Positions 1-10,462 of a stretch of DNA of 37,182 bases are shown in pieces. The DNA lies in assembly GCF_000003605.2 (NCBI RefSeq), contig NW_003109992.1:1-37182 (forward strand), given 5' to 3'. The notes below the pieces were generated by a model. The model did not search any database and had not been told where the DNA came from. It saw only the letters and a program-made list of their open reading frames with translations. A program made the position numbers and the translations under genes. Origin of the DNA: Saccoglossus kowalevskii. Lineage: Eukaryota > Hemichordata > Enteropneusta > Harrimaniidae. The stretch's first letter is position 1. The number at the start of each line of letters is the position of its first letter.

Positions 1-73
1 TCATTTTGAGTTTGAAATATCATCTGCACATTTGATTGTTTTATGTACTGAAAAACGTTCTTTACTTTTTATT

Positions 74-104
74 AGCTCCGCTGTCGACTTTGTCGAGCGG
101 AGCT
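74..104. repeat. Hairpin opening repeat A copy 1
   Basis: AGCTCCGCT (74-82) and AGCGGAGCT (96-104) are perfect inverted repeats. Inside them CGAC (85-88) pairs with GTCG (92-95) around a TTT loop, with GT bulged. This gives a 13-bp GC-rich stem in otherwise AT-rich DNA. The identical hairpin recurs at 36911-36941, and a decayed version occurs at 4582-4612. Confidence 0.9.
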
Positions 105-119
105 TATCATATGAGTGAT

Positions 120-151
120 TGTCCGTCGTCCGTCGTCGTCGTCGTCCGTGT
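120..151. repeat. CGTC/CGT microsatellite inside repeat A
   Basis: A run of GTC, GTCC and CGTC units sits just after the conserved TATGAGTGATT. Its length differs between copy 1 and the copy at 36960-36998, as expected for slippage within an otherwise well-conserved repeat. Confidence 0.85.
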
Positions 152-162
152 CAATGTTTTAC

Positions 163-665
163 TTTTTCGACTTCTTCTTGAAAACTACAAGCTTGAATGC
201 TTTGATACTTGGTGTATATGTACCTTGGGTAGACCTCTCTTAGGTTTGTTCATTTCATGTTGATATCTTCAATTCTCTAATTTTGGTGAATATTTTTGTC
301 ATTTTTGGTAAAAGTGATATTTTCGACTTCTTGTTAAAAACCAATAGTTCAATTACATATATAGATACTACATGTAGACCTTTCTCAGATTTGTTCATTT
401 TGTGATGATATCTTCAATTCTCTAATTTTGGTGAATATTTTTGTCATTTTTGGTAAAAAGTGATATTTTCGACTTCTTGTTAAAAACCAAAAGTTCAATT
501 GCTTTGATATTACATATATAGATACTACATGTAGACATTTCTCAGATTTGTTCATTTTGTGATGATATCTTCAATTCTCTAATTTTGGTGAATATTTTTG
601 TAATTTTTGGTAAAAAGTGATATTTTCAACTTCTTGTTAAAAACTGTAAGTCCGATTGCTTTGAT
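163..665 (+). repeat. Internal ~150-bp tandem units of repeat A
   Basis: Each unit carries TTTTCGACTTCTTG, then TTTGATA and a TAGAC/TTGTTCATTT block, then GATATCTTCAATTCTCTAAT and GGTGAATATTTTTGTCATTT. GATATCTTCAATT recurs at about 262, 408 and 565, giving spacings of about 146 and 157 bp. The copy at 4582-4891 has only about one unit, so unit number varies between copies. Confidence 0.85.
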
Positions 666-750
666 ACTATACATATTGTTCATTTTCTAATGCATGTTCT
701 TTAATTGAAATGTGCATTGCTAACAGCGGAGCTATCTCAGCCGATATAGG

Positions 751-2012
751 CTGCTTGTTTTACTATATGTCAGTCTTATTTTTATTAAGACCTTATTATC
801 GAGATGTATGCCATTGTTTTTCAATGAAATATTCTGGTATTCCGGTTGATTCTAAATATTGTTTGACTGACTTAATTAAATAAATAAACATATGTCATAT
901 TTTTTTTTCAAACATTTTGATCTTGATCAGTAGCTAATTTGAAATTATGTCCAATTGGCTTAAAATGAACAACAATCATAGAAATGCAACTGTGACGTAA
1001 CATGATTCACTTGCTTTTGTGAAATTTACTTTCCAGCTTTTGAATTCAATTACTTTGCAGTTGTTTTTAAGTGTTTTATCAATAAAATAAAAGTACATGT
1101 GGATAACAACCGAGGGTGACCTTTTTCTGAGCTCTATGAGTCTATTTGCATTAATGGCTGTTTGGTCATGTTACACAAGTTAATTCCTTTTGAAAAATGT
1201 ACAGAACAGGTGTCTGAATAAACGGCCTTTATATAATGTAAGAATTTGTTATGGACGTCATGTCATGTCATGTGATGAATACATGGATATTGATGATATG
1301 ACGGCATAGAAAGTCAAGTAGATTTTGCAATATTATTCTGGAAAAAAATTAATGGGAACAAAAATTTTGGTGATTTTTATTTATTACAAATGTAATAGTG
1401 TAGAAACACAATTTTAAATAAGAGAAAACTGGCATTTGTGAAAACTACAACTCCCTGTAGTTAATTGTAAAGATTATATGTCTCAAAATTATGAGTGACT
1501 CGGTTGTGTATGTGTGAAGGAAGTAGTCATAAAAAAAGGTTTTCAGTTTTTCTTTCTGCTATTTCTTATATTTATTTTAGAATATTTGATAGCCCTTCCT
1601 TAGGTTACTCCCAGATGTTACTAAATTCTCGTTTGTTTCTCTACATCCCACTTGACAAATCATCAGAGATTGTTTATAACCACTATTTCTGATGGGAACA
1701 AAGTTTTTTTTCCAATATTAGTTGATAATTTTTAAAAGGAAAAATTACAGATATTTATTTATTTGCCAGCCTTTCGATTTAGCGGTTCACTATATAAATA
1801 AATAAATAAAAAGGAGCAGCATAAATTACAAATTGAATGAGGTATTACATAACAAATTAAACAACAAAAATTCGATCAAATATTAGAATTATAGAAAGAA
1901 AAAGAAAAAAAAGGTCTAATGTTAAAAAGCAGTATGTAAAAAAAAAAAAGATATAGATTGCAAGTTACAGTATAAACAAATCTTCCCTCCCAATCAAAAC
2001 ACTGGTAAAATA
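751..2012. other. No gene seen; AT-rich unique-looking DNA
   Basis: I see no supported gene. The 65-codon frame at 1495-1692 shows no motif or splice context. The stretch includes a short ATGTC tandem near 1258-1275 and an (AAAT)n tract at 1794-1812. The tract is preceded at 1753-1764 by its inverted counterpart ATTTATTTATTT. Confidence 0.6.
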
Positions 2013-2223
2013 TACTGTAGAATACTTTATTTTCGCTTGGAATTTATTTTCGCTATTTTCACTGAAGGACGATTCCATGAAAATAAAATCCAGCGAATAT
2101 ACTTTTTTTCCTATATTTCACATTAAACTCTTCAAAAATCAGTGAAAATAAATTCCACACAAAACGCCAAAAAAGCCTTTTCAGCGATAATTTATTCCTG
2201 CGAAAATAAAGTATTCCACAGTA
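2013..2223 (-). mobile_element. MITE family B, copy 1
   Basis: This 211-bp element has long terminal inverted repeats. It opens TACTGTAGAATACTTTATTT and closes AAATAAAGTATTCCACAGTA. The internal order, with ATTCCATGAAAATAAAATCC first and then AAAACGCCAAAAAAGCC, is the reverse complement of the copies at 22001 and 25096. The terminal TA is probably the target-site duplication, as the nested element at 28034 shows for this group. There is no coding capacity, so it is non-autonomous. Confidence 0.9.
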
Positions 2224-4581
2224 TTGCACATTTTTTTTTTAATTTTTAGTCCAAATGCTCATAAACCCTTGTTGACTAGTGATAAAAATGTTTAAACTAT
2301 AATTTCCATCAAAATAAGTTTTATTTTGTTAAAAGTAATAGAAGTCGACATTCTAAATATGGAAGTTAAAAAAAAGATCGAATTGATAAAACTTACACCC
2401 ATAATTATAAAATAATTAAATCTAGTTGTACAATAAAAATATCATTTTTAAATGTGGAACACATACCTACATATTATTTTATTCTATTATTCATATTTAA
2501 ATGTTACGAATAATGAAATTATTATTTGTTACAAATTTATATTGGTCAGGTGTCTTTATCATTGTTTTTAGATTTGTCATTTATACAGGTAGCACTCTGA
2601 CTACAGGTGGCGCTCTGACTGGGTCAACTCACTTTGCTCAGGTCCAGCGTAAATCCCATGGATTATTTGATTTTAGCTATATTTTTGGCGATTTTCTTTC
2701 ATGCTTAATTTATGTTTAATGATTTCTCATATTTGCACCTGATTTTATTTTTTGCTAATATATCCCTACTAAAAGCAGGAAGTGGGAATAATGGAATGAG
2801 TACCCCAATTCGCAAACACTGCAAAATTTGATATTTTAATCATTTACCTATTTTTTTAGTTTTGAAAAAAAAAACTGCTTGTAAGCAATGCGACATTAAG
2901 CATAAACTGACAATTTTCAGTCTCCATTTTGTATTTATTGCCAGTGATCAAGTCTTGGGTGTAAATAGTAATATGATGCAATCAGTTGATGTGTTTGGTT
3001 TAAATCACTAAAAATGTAATGTGCAACCAAAATCCTGCAAGCAGTCTCAAGAAAATGGTTGTTAAAATAACATACACCTATAGTATAACCTACGAGTATA
3101 GTACAATAATTTGTGATGAATCAGCATGGGCATAAACAAAATTAAATTGCCACCAGTTGGCCATTTTTGTTTGAAACTCAAAAATAATAAGATGCCTACC
3201 CATTGATCTTGTCATCTGTGAGAAGTGGTCCCTGACACATTTAGATATCAGGATTTAGCAATTTTAAGGACCAATTCACTATGAACATCTAACCCTTTAT
3301 GCGTCAGTGCCAAATTTTTTTCCTGCTCAAATTGTCCTTAATCTCACTGAATTAGATCTTAATCTTGCACCAAACAGACAAAATGTAACATTGCTGCTCA
3401 TGTTTGATCAAAAAATTGGAAATTTTCACAAAATTTTATGTGGAAAAATTAAAACTGTAAATAAAACTTGTGTGATTCTGTTGCTATTGCAGGTAATGTA
3501 ATTTAGACCTCATTTTCAGAATATCATTCCTGGTGCCAGAATTAGTCAGATTTGTGTTTTTTGTAGTCATGACGTCTATTCAAGAATATAAGGTTTATTA
3601 TGACCAGCTTAAATAGGTAAAATGATTAAAAAAAATCTGAAACTCGACTGTAAAACTTTGATGCCTATTTCAGAATCAAATCAAGGCCTTTCACTCTCAC
3701 CTGACGCCCAAATTAGAATATTAATGGTAATTTCATTTGAACAAACAAAAAGTTAACGAGAACAGTAAAATGGAATTTATCGAATTTGAACATTTTTTTC
3801 TGAAGATTACTTTCAGTGAACTACATTAAGCAAATTGCATTTCAGGAACATGAGCTGTGTTTTTATTCATGTTCATGCCGATTCCTCACTAATGTATCGT
3901 CTGTTTCAGTTGAAAGTTTGCTCGTTGTAGCAGTGGTTCCACACTAGGGTGAAAGCTTTTAAATCTGAAATAAAATATTCAGTTTAGAATGATTAGTTGA
4001 AATATAAATAAGAGTTAATTTAATTTAATAATAATTGTAACAATCAATCCCATAATTTTTTGTTTTATATTTGTGGTGTTCGCATGTGTGTGAACAGATT
4101 AAATTCAGTTTCAACCAGGGTTAGTTTAGCTCGCTTTTACCACCAGATCCCTCGTTTCATCACAAATTCACATAATAGTCTTTTTTATAGTCTGTTCTTT
4201 TTTTCAGAAGATTGGGACAAAAATTTGTTTGTGTAAAATCTGAAAACTGACTCAAATTGTGTCTGATAGCCCTAAAATTAGGATTCATTTCCAGAAATAT
4301 CAAAGAATATAAGAAAAAAGTGCAGAAAAATTTGGAATGTTTACAAAGTGTAGCCTTTTCTTCTTCTTCACGTGTGCAAAGGCTATAATGCAGTAGCTGG
4401 TGTCACATGAAATTTTGGCACGTGACAACAAATTAGTTTATCATCTAGATTAAAGCGCACTACTTCCTGTTCTATAGGACCAACAGAGACAAATACAGGT
4501 GTAAAATACTTTTGTTTATGCGAAATTTGAGCATGTGCTGTGTGACAACTGTGTAGTGATTTATCAGTTGGAATTGTTTTT
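2224..4581. other. No gene seen; AT-rich DNA
   Basis: Open frames at 2501-2719 and 3307-3501 are about 70 codons or less, have no recognisable motif, and fit chance in AT-rich sequence. An 18-bp duplication at 2585-2620 is listed separately. Confidence 0.55.
2585..2620. repeat. Two-copy 18-bp tandem duplication
   Basis: ACAGGTAGCACTCTGACT (2585-2602) is followed directly by ACAGGTGGCGCTCTGACT (2603-2620), with two differences. It is a short local duplication with no evident function. Confidence 0.8.
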
Positions 4582-4891
4582 AGCTCTGTTGTCGGCTTTG
4601 TCGAGTGGAACTTATCATACGAGTGATTGTCCTGCGTCCGCCGTCCACAATTCTGATTGCTTAGATTTGTTCATCATTTCGTTAATTCTTTAATTTTGGT
4701 GAATATTTTTGTCATTTTTGGTAAAAAGTGATATTTTCGACTTCTTGTTGAAAACTGCAAGACCAATCGCTTTGATATAATACATATAGGTACTACATGT
4801 GGACTTCTCAGATTTGTTTATTTTGTGATGATATCTTCAGTTCTCTAATTTTGATAAATAGCTGAGCTATCTCAGCCGAGAGGTTGCTGTA
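4582..4891 (+). repeat. Dispersed repeat family A, copy 2 (short, diverged)
   Basis: It starts with a decayed opening hairpin, AGCTCTGTTGTCGGCTTTGT at 4582 onward, then TTATCATACGAGTGATTGTC. It keeps about one internal unit (TTTTGGTGAATATTTTTGTC) and ends with GAGCTATCTCAGCCGAGAGG. The CGTC microsatellite is reduced. It is clearly older or more rearranged than the copies at 74 and 36911. It shares both ends with copy 1, so the shorter length comes from fewer internal units, not truncation. Confidence 0.85.
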
Positions 4892-5923
4892 TTTTGTCTT
4901 GTGGCACATAAATAGTTGGAGAAGTTAGTTTCACATTATCAGAAACATTACATTAATTTTAAAACTGAACCATGTAAATTTATTATAAAACATATTGCAA
5001 TCACTTATATAATAAAAAGTACAAAATTGAATTGAGACCTGTATGTTATGTTCATTGTCAAAGAATAACTGGAAGGCATAAGTAATGCACTCACAACAAA
5101 TGTAATCTCCTCATTTAATATCCAATATATTAAGAACGAAAATGTAACATTTAAAAAAAATATATATTTGCACACAATAATTTAAATCACCTCCCTCCCC
5201 CCCTCAAAAAAAAAAAATTATGTTCATTATGCGCATGTTTAATTAATGATAGTCCGTATAATACTGAAAGATTTTTTTTTTAAAAGTAAAAACAGAATTT
5301 CTGCATATTCTCTTGATGCGTTTTGAAACTGATAGCTTGGTGTGAATCACCAAATTAAGTCTGACAAAAAAGATATAGAAGTCTGCTTATATCACAAAAT
5401 TATTTAAATAAACCTGCGTAAATTTTTCTAATTTTTGTTCAATACTTGACTGTTACTACAGTGATTTTTTTTTATTTGGTCCAAATTATCAAAGAAACCA
5501 GACAAATATTTAAAAAATATTCAGAATTTTGCATTAAAATTTTGGCAGGAAAATGATAAGTGTCCACAAAGAGTTAATGTGTTTATAAAATTGTAGATGT
5601 ATGTGAGTGAACTAACTAAGCATGATTAAAAAGATATTCAAGTTCATTTAATAATGAATGTATTCTTGATGTGGTGCATGTTTAATAAGGACAAGGACAG
5701 GACTTATTGCTTGCTGACTGTTTTAGTAGCTTATGACAGTAAGACTTGGTTCAAGGACATGCACGTAAATCCTGTAGTCTTGCATATATAGCTTATAATT
5801 AAATGTGCAATGTTATCTTTCTGGTTTCCTGTTGCTCCTTTCATGGAATTCATTGTCAGGGTTCATGGCCGGGAGACATGGCATGAAGAACAGCCAGGCA
5901 TTCTTCAATGTCAAGGTTTATTT
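4892..5923. other. No gene seen; low-complexity AT-rich DNA
   Basis: I see no supported gene. The stretch contains homopolymer and simple-sequence tracts around 5150-5220 (poly-A, AT repeats and a C-rich CCCTCCCCCCCCTC-like stretch) and a T run at 5271-5281. Confidence 0.55.
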
Positions 5924-6055
5924 TTAAAGGGCGGCAGTCGTCACGCTGCGTCCTGTTCGATATGGGACTCATAGCGACATATCAATGCGTGTAAAATACA
6001 TTGTTTATTTACATGAAATTCCTACACATGCTTCGCGACGACTGCAGCCCTTTAA
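5924..6055. mobile_element. 132-bp TTAA-bounded MITE (piggyBac-like ends)
   Basis: The sequence is bounded by TTAA on both sides (5924-5927 and 6052-6055). Directly inside is an inverted repeat of about 18 bp: AGGGCGGCAGTCGTCACG on the left and CGCGACGACTGCAGCCCT on the right, differing at two positions. A TTAA duplication at both ends is the hallmark of piggyBac-type transposition. The interior has no coding capacity. The ends are CpG-richer than their surroundings. Assignment to piggyBac is inference from the TTAA alone. Confidence 0.65.
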
Positions 6056-6310
6056 TCTTCAGTGGTGGGTTTTCTGTGTAATCTTTGTTATATGGCCAGA
6101 AAATAATTTTTCTGTGAAATTTATTTGCATACTCACAACCAATGATAAGTTATAGTGATACTTGATGGGTTTCCATGCAGCATTTCATCAAAGCTGGACT
6201 ATTGCTCGTCCCACCAATTAAGGAGATTATCCCTTAAGCATTTATACAGTTGTGGCCAAAGGTGGGCTGAAGTTTGGCTGGTTCATTATAGATGAGTTGG
6301 AACAGTATCC

Positions 6311-6405
6311 TCATAAATCTATCAGAGTTCAACCCTGAAAGTTATTAGAGCTGAACACCTTTACATGGTATTGACTTGAGCTGTTTGACAATGATAGATT
6401 TATGA
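6311..6405. repeat. Inverted repeat with perfect 14-bp arms
   Basis: TCATAAATCTATCA (6311-6324) is the exact reverse complement of TGATAGATTTATGA (6392-6405), enclosing about 67 bases. A second, offset inverted pair, CACCTTTACA (6356-6365) and TGTAAAGGTG (6424-6433), lies across the right arm. It could be a decayed MITE or a small-RNA-like hairpin. Confidence 0.75.
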
Positions 6406-6406
6406 A

Positions 6407-6422
6407 CCAATAATATTATTGG
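6407..6422. repeat. 16-bp perfect palindrome
   Basis: CCAATAATATTATTGG is self-complementary and starts two bases after the right arm of the 6311-6405 inverted repeat. Confidence 0.8.
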
Positions 6423-9400
6423 GGTGTAAAGGTGAGAGTGGGCGTGGCTGATAATATTTGTACTGTACTATTGATTGTGTGGTTTCAATAAATTTTATTA
6501 TTTTTAATGATACCGGTATTACTAATGATATTTCTTTTTTTTGGTGGGGGTTTCAAGGGAAAACTAGTTTCGATTCCATTGTTGCATATAGAAAGGTGGA
6601 ATTGTTGTATAGACTGTTTATTTCCTGTTAACTTTCTGAGGCAAATGTTTTATTAATTGTCAATATAAAATTTAGACCTAAGTTGTGCTTTGTGAATGTT
6701 ACCACCTAGAAGTTGACAATGGAGGTGAAACTATTTTAATTTGTAGAATCTTTCAAGTTTGGTTGATGATAGTCTGACAGTAATGTTACCCTTTATCTTG
6801 CTGCCTATAGAGCTCTTCTTTATTTGACCCCCTAGATGCCCCTACATTAATCAATAATCTATTACAGAATTAGAGATGCTAGTGGAACATTTCCTCTTCT
6901 GGTGTACTAATTTGCACAGACATAAGGATGTCAATTTCAAATCAACTATTCACGTGTAACTGTACTTTAATGATAAATTGTTTTTGTTTATGAATATTTG
7001 AATAATTCTTGCCATTTTAAGTATGGTTATGCTATTTTTGGTCACTGAAATTCAGTGTTCCTCAATGCTTTTTTAAGCATTGCACTTCATCATACCTCTG
7101 AAATGCCATGCTTAAACTTTCAAGAAATAATATTAATTGATATGTTAATTATTTCATAGCAACAAATTAGATTATTATTCTGCAAAATAGTTGCATATTT
7201 TTTCGAATTATGTGTATCTAGGTCATATTTCATCAAACTTCCCTGTTCATACCTCTATGGTATATATGTTTTATTGTCACATGTCCTGTCATACCAGCAT
7301 ATGCAAATAATGTCTTAAATTAGTTGAAAAGTAAAAGTTGGGCTTATTTTTTATTAGTATGTATCATCTTGACGGCTTGTACCATGAAGAGAACAAACCT
7401 CGTGAGTAAAAAAAGCATTCATTTGAATTATATTCAGTTCAGGTTTTGCTGCTTGATTTTCTTTGGTAGACATTTTATTTAATTTTCTTGTTTTTTTTCT
7501 TTAGTGTGCATCTCTGTGTTGCAGTAGCTTTAGTATTAACAAGTTTGTGAAACGTCACTTATCTAATCCCCTTGTCCTGTTGAAAATCTAGTGAGATCAC
7601 CTAATTATTTAATTAGAAACTTCATCATTTAAACTATAAATGCTGACTCAATTCACAGTCTAATCTTTAATGTCTTATTGCTCAAATAGAAAATGTAGAG
7701 GAAGTTTTCAATTTTTAAGTCACTATACTTTCTTATTCATCTCTAGAATAGAATAGAAAAATTCTTTATAGCACCGTACAAAAAATATGACATTTCTTTT
7801 TTCATTTTAATAGCACACTAAACTAATTAGATTCTTGTAATACATAAAAGTTTTATGTGATAATAATAGTTACTTAATTTTAGGGAAAATTTTTCAGCTG
7901 ATAGTCAATAATGGGAATGAATAAAAATAATAAAAAATTATTTAAAAATATATATATAGACTAATGTAAACAACTTAATATGTAATCATTTTCCATCATT
8001 TTGGCCTTTATACATAGGTTCATTTGACAGCTGGTTTATAAATAGGTTCATTTATTGTTCATATTAGACAGTTGACTTTTATACACAGGTATAAACAAGA
8101 CTGCCCAAAGGTGTTCATTAGGATTATTAGTAGTTTATGGTTACATCTTGTATAAACTTGCCGAGTCATGTTTATTCGTTTTTGAGCATTATTAGTATCA
8201 ACAATAAACAAATATTGAATGATATAATTATTTTGTATTAAACTAAAGTAGTTGATGCTCAGTGTTTGTAAATAAAACAATATTTTTTACGCACATGTTG
8301 CATTTTACCCACTTTATATGCAATGATGACTGGAATTTTTAAGTATGTAAAAAATAACAAGTAGAAGATACTCTGAATTTTTACTTGTACTCAGTTTTGT
8401 AAAATCTGCTGGTACGGACCCTGGCTTAAAAGTAGCTATTTTGGTATTTGGAAGTATTGGTATAAACGACTCATGCCTGTTGGTTACTGAAGTAGCCTTG
8501 CTGTCATTAAAGCCAATCAGAAAGGAGCTTTCATGATTCTTCAGAGAGATGTAACAATGTTGTAGCGCAAGTCAGAATTCAAAAGGATTAGTAAAGAACA
8601 TCTGTAGTCATGAACGGTCAAAATCATGCACTTTTGAAAATGTGGTTGTCATGGTTGAGACTTTTTTAGAATTTAAACTTTAGCGGAGAACAAATCCTGA
8701 GTGTACATAAGAATTTTTTTTTTCATGGTTGTTTGCATGGGGCTTAAGTGTTTGTGTTCTATTGGCTCTGCTTATGTCATTACTACCTTGAATATTAGGG
8801 AGTGGGTCAGTGCTTGGAATTGAACAATTCTAGAAGCCTGGCTGGTCTATAAGAATGATAGTCTATTGTAATGTCATTTAGTTGATTGGATTTCTTGCAG
8901 CCATGAACAAAACTGTTGAATAAATAGGAAAATAGGAAAAAGATAGTATTGTTTTTCTGTCAATTCCTTGTAGTTGGTCAGTTGTAAGTCTGCCGATGAA
9001 ATATAATAAAATATCTATTTTATGTATCTTAATCAGAGTTCATTATCCTAAAATGAGGATCACACTCTAATATTTAGTGTTTACAACACAGATTTTGGAA
9101 TTACCGGAATCTCTGATAAGGATAACATCAGTAACCTTATTTATCCATGTATGTCTATATACTTGTATTGTACACGACATTTAATGACTATTTGATGAAA
9201 ATCCTTGAAAATGTAGTGACTGTTTTAAATATAGATGGACTATTTAGTGCTATTTGTTGCATTATCCACCATGACAGTCATGTCAGCTGACCGCATGACA
9301 TTTATAGTGTAGGTTATTAATTATGTATGTAATGGCTGTTCCAATGATGGATGTCACCCAATCCTCAGACCTTTTCTAAGCAAAACAGATCAGTTTGTCA

Positions 9401-9490
9401 TATAATATTTTGTCTAGAAAAACAAATTTGAAAAAACGTTAGTGAAAAGTAGGAATATTTATCTTTCAAATTAGTTTTCCCTGATTGCCA

Positions 9491-9676
9491 TTTTCTCATT
9501 TTGCATATTAATATGATGTCACTTCCTACGTAGAAATGTTTTTTTCATCCATAATCTATCGAATGTTTCCTCCTTTTTTAGTCTTCATTGGTCAGTGTTC
9601 TCATACTCATTTGCATATTGAGTGTGATGTCACTTCCTGCCTGGGATTTTTTTCATCAATAGTCTGTATGAAGTTT
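9491..9676 (+). repeat. Repeat family F, two direct copies
   Basis: Two diverged direct copies of about 75 bp start near 9491 and 9598, each containing TTTGCATATT, then TGATGTCACTTCCT (9514-9527 and 9625-9638), then a T-rich stretch and TCATC-AAT-TCT. The same block recurs at 10439-10490 after a tandem expansion. The 60-codon frame at 9536-9718 covers this repeat and has no other support. Confidence 0.7.
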
Positions 9677-9718
9677 TGGAGTGCTTACAAGACACATTCT
9701 TGGCACAGGCCTTTGTAA

Positions 9719-10339
9719 TGTGATGCACTACTATTCAATTTTGATTAAATTATCCCTACACAACTTTTCTGTTTCATACATGAAACTTGACATTTTATTT
9801 TTTAAATCTTTGATTTTTTTTGCTGCTTTTTTTTATGTGAGTTTTTGAAGAAAATATACATTGTTACTTATTGCATACAGATCATGAATAAAATAAAAAA
9901 AAAAAATGCACACCAATCTTGTAACTAGCACCATAAGGTGTTTGCTGATTACTCAATTTTAGGACCTGACTTAAAAAAAAGTTCTGAAAATACTATATTA
10001 CTGCTTGCACTATACAAGTCAGATCGGTTTAGAGAGGACATCAACCTGTAGTGTTAATTAACTAATTATTTTAGAACCCAAGTTAAATCTTTATACAAGA
10101 TTTAACAAGTTCATTATCACTTTTGTATAAAATTTGCTTCAATAATTTGTCTTAGATAAGTCTGACTAATGCTTGTATTCAGTGTACACAGTTTTTACCG
10201 GTACTTGATTTTTGTAAGCAGGTGCGCAGCTGTGTTGATGAATGAGTATTCTGTAGATATTTATTGCAAGTAAAGTCTTGAACCCAGCATGCATTTTTCT
10301 AAATCTTCATCATTGATCACACGTGTATTATAAATTTTG
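9719..10339. other. No gene seen; AT-rich DNA
   Basis: This is simple AT-rich sequence with poly-A near 9895-9907. No gene or clear repeat structure was recognised. Confidence 0.5.
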
Positions 10340-10462
10340 TGATGTCACTTCCTATCTATATTGAATGTGATGTCACTACCTATCTATATTGAATGTGATG
10401 TCACTACCTACCGTATATTGAATGTGATGTCACTTCCTATATTGAATGTGATGTCACTTCCT
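10340..10462 (+). repeat. Tandem array of TGATGTCACTWCCT units (5 copies)
   Basis: The core TGATGTCACT(T/A)CCT starts at 10340, 10368, 10396, 10425 and 10449, with spacings of 28, 28, 29 and 24 bp. The filler is TATCTATATTGAATG or a shortened form. The last unit continues into sequence resembling the copies near 9.5-9.7 kb. TGATGTCA differs at one base from the CREB/ATF consensus TGACGTCA; whether it binds anything is unknown. Confidence 0.85.

Larger units (their letters stand above)
74..750 (+). repeat. Dispersed repeat family A, copy 1 (full-length-looking)
   Basis: This is a non-coding interspersed repeat. It begins with a hairpin at 74-104, followed by a CGTC-rich microsatellite, then about three and a half tandem units of roughly 150 bp, and ends near 725-750 with AGCGGAGCTATCTCAGCCGA. 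That 3' end repeats the AGCGGAGCT arm of the opening hairpin, so the two ends are inverted relative to AGCTCCGCT at 74-82. Related copies lie at 4582-4891 and 36911-37182, in the same orientation. The 75-codon open frame over its start (36-263) is a by-product of the repeat, because its valine run is the translated CGTC microsatellite. The element class is not established. Confidence 0.85.
6056..9490. other. No gene seen; AT-rich DNA with one strong hairpin
   Basis: I see no supported gene over about 3.4 kb. The 73-codon minus frame at 8059-8280 has no recognisable features. The hairpin at 6311-6405 and the palindrome at 6407-6422 are listed separately. Confidence 0.5.

Noticed and set aside
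36-263. 75-codon frame with a valine run
   Set aside because: The valines are the translated CGTC microsatellite of repeat A, and the same product recurs at 36952-37164.
7384-7408. ATG followed by six codons and GTGAGT, a possible mini first exon
   Set aside because: There is no promoter-like context or compositional change; such coincidences are expected every few kilobases.
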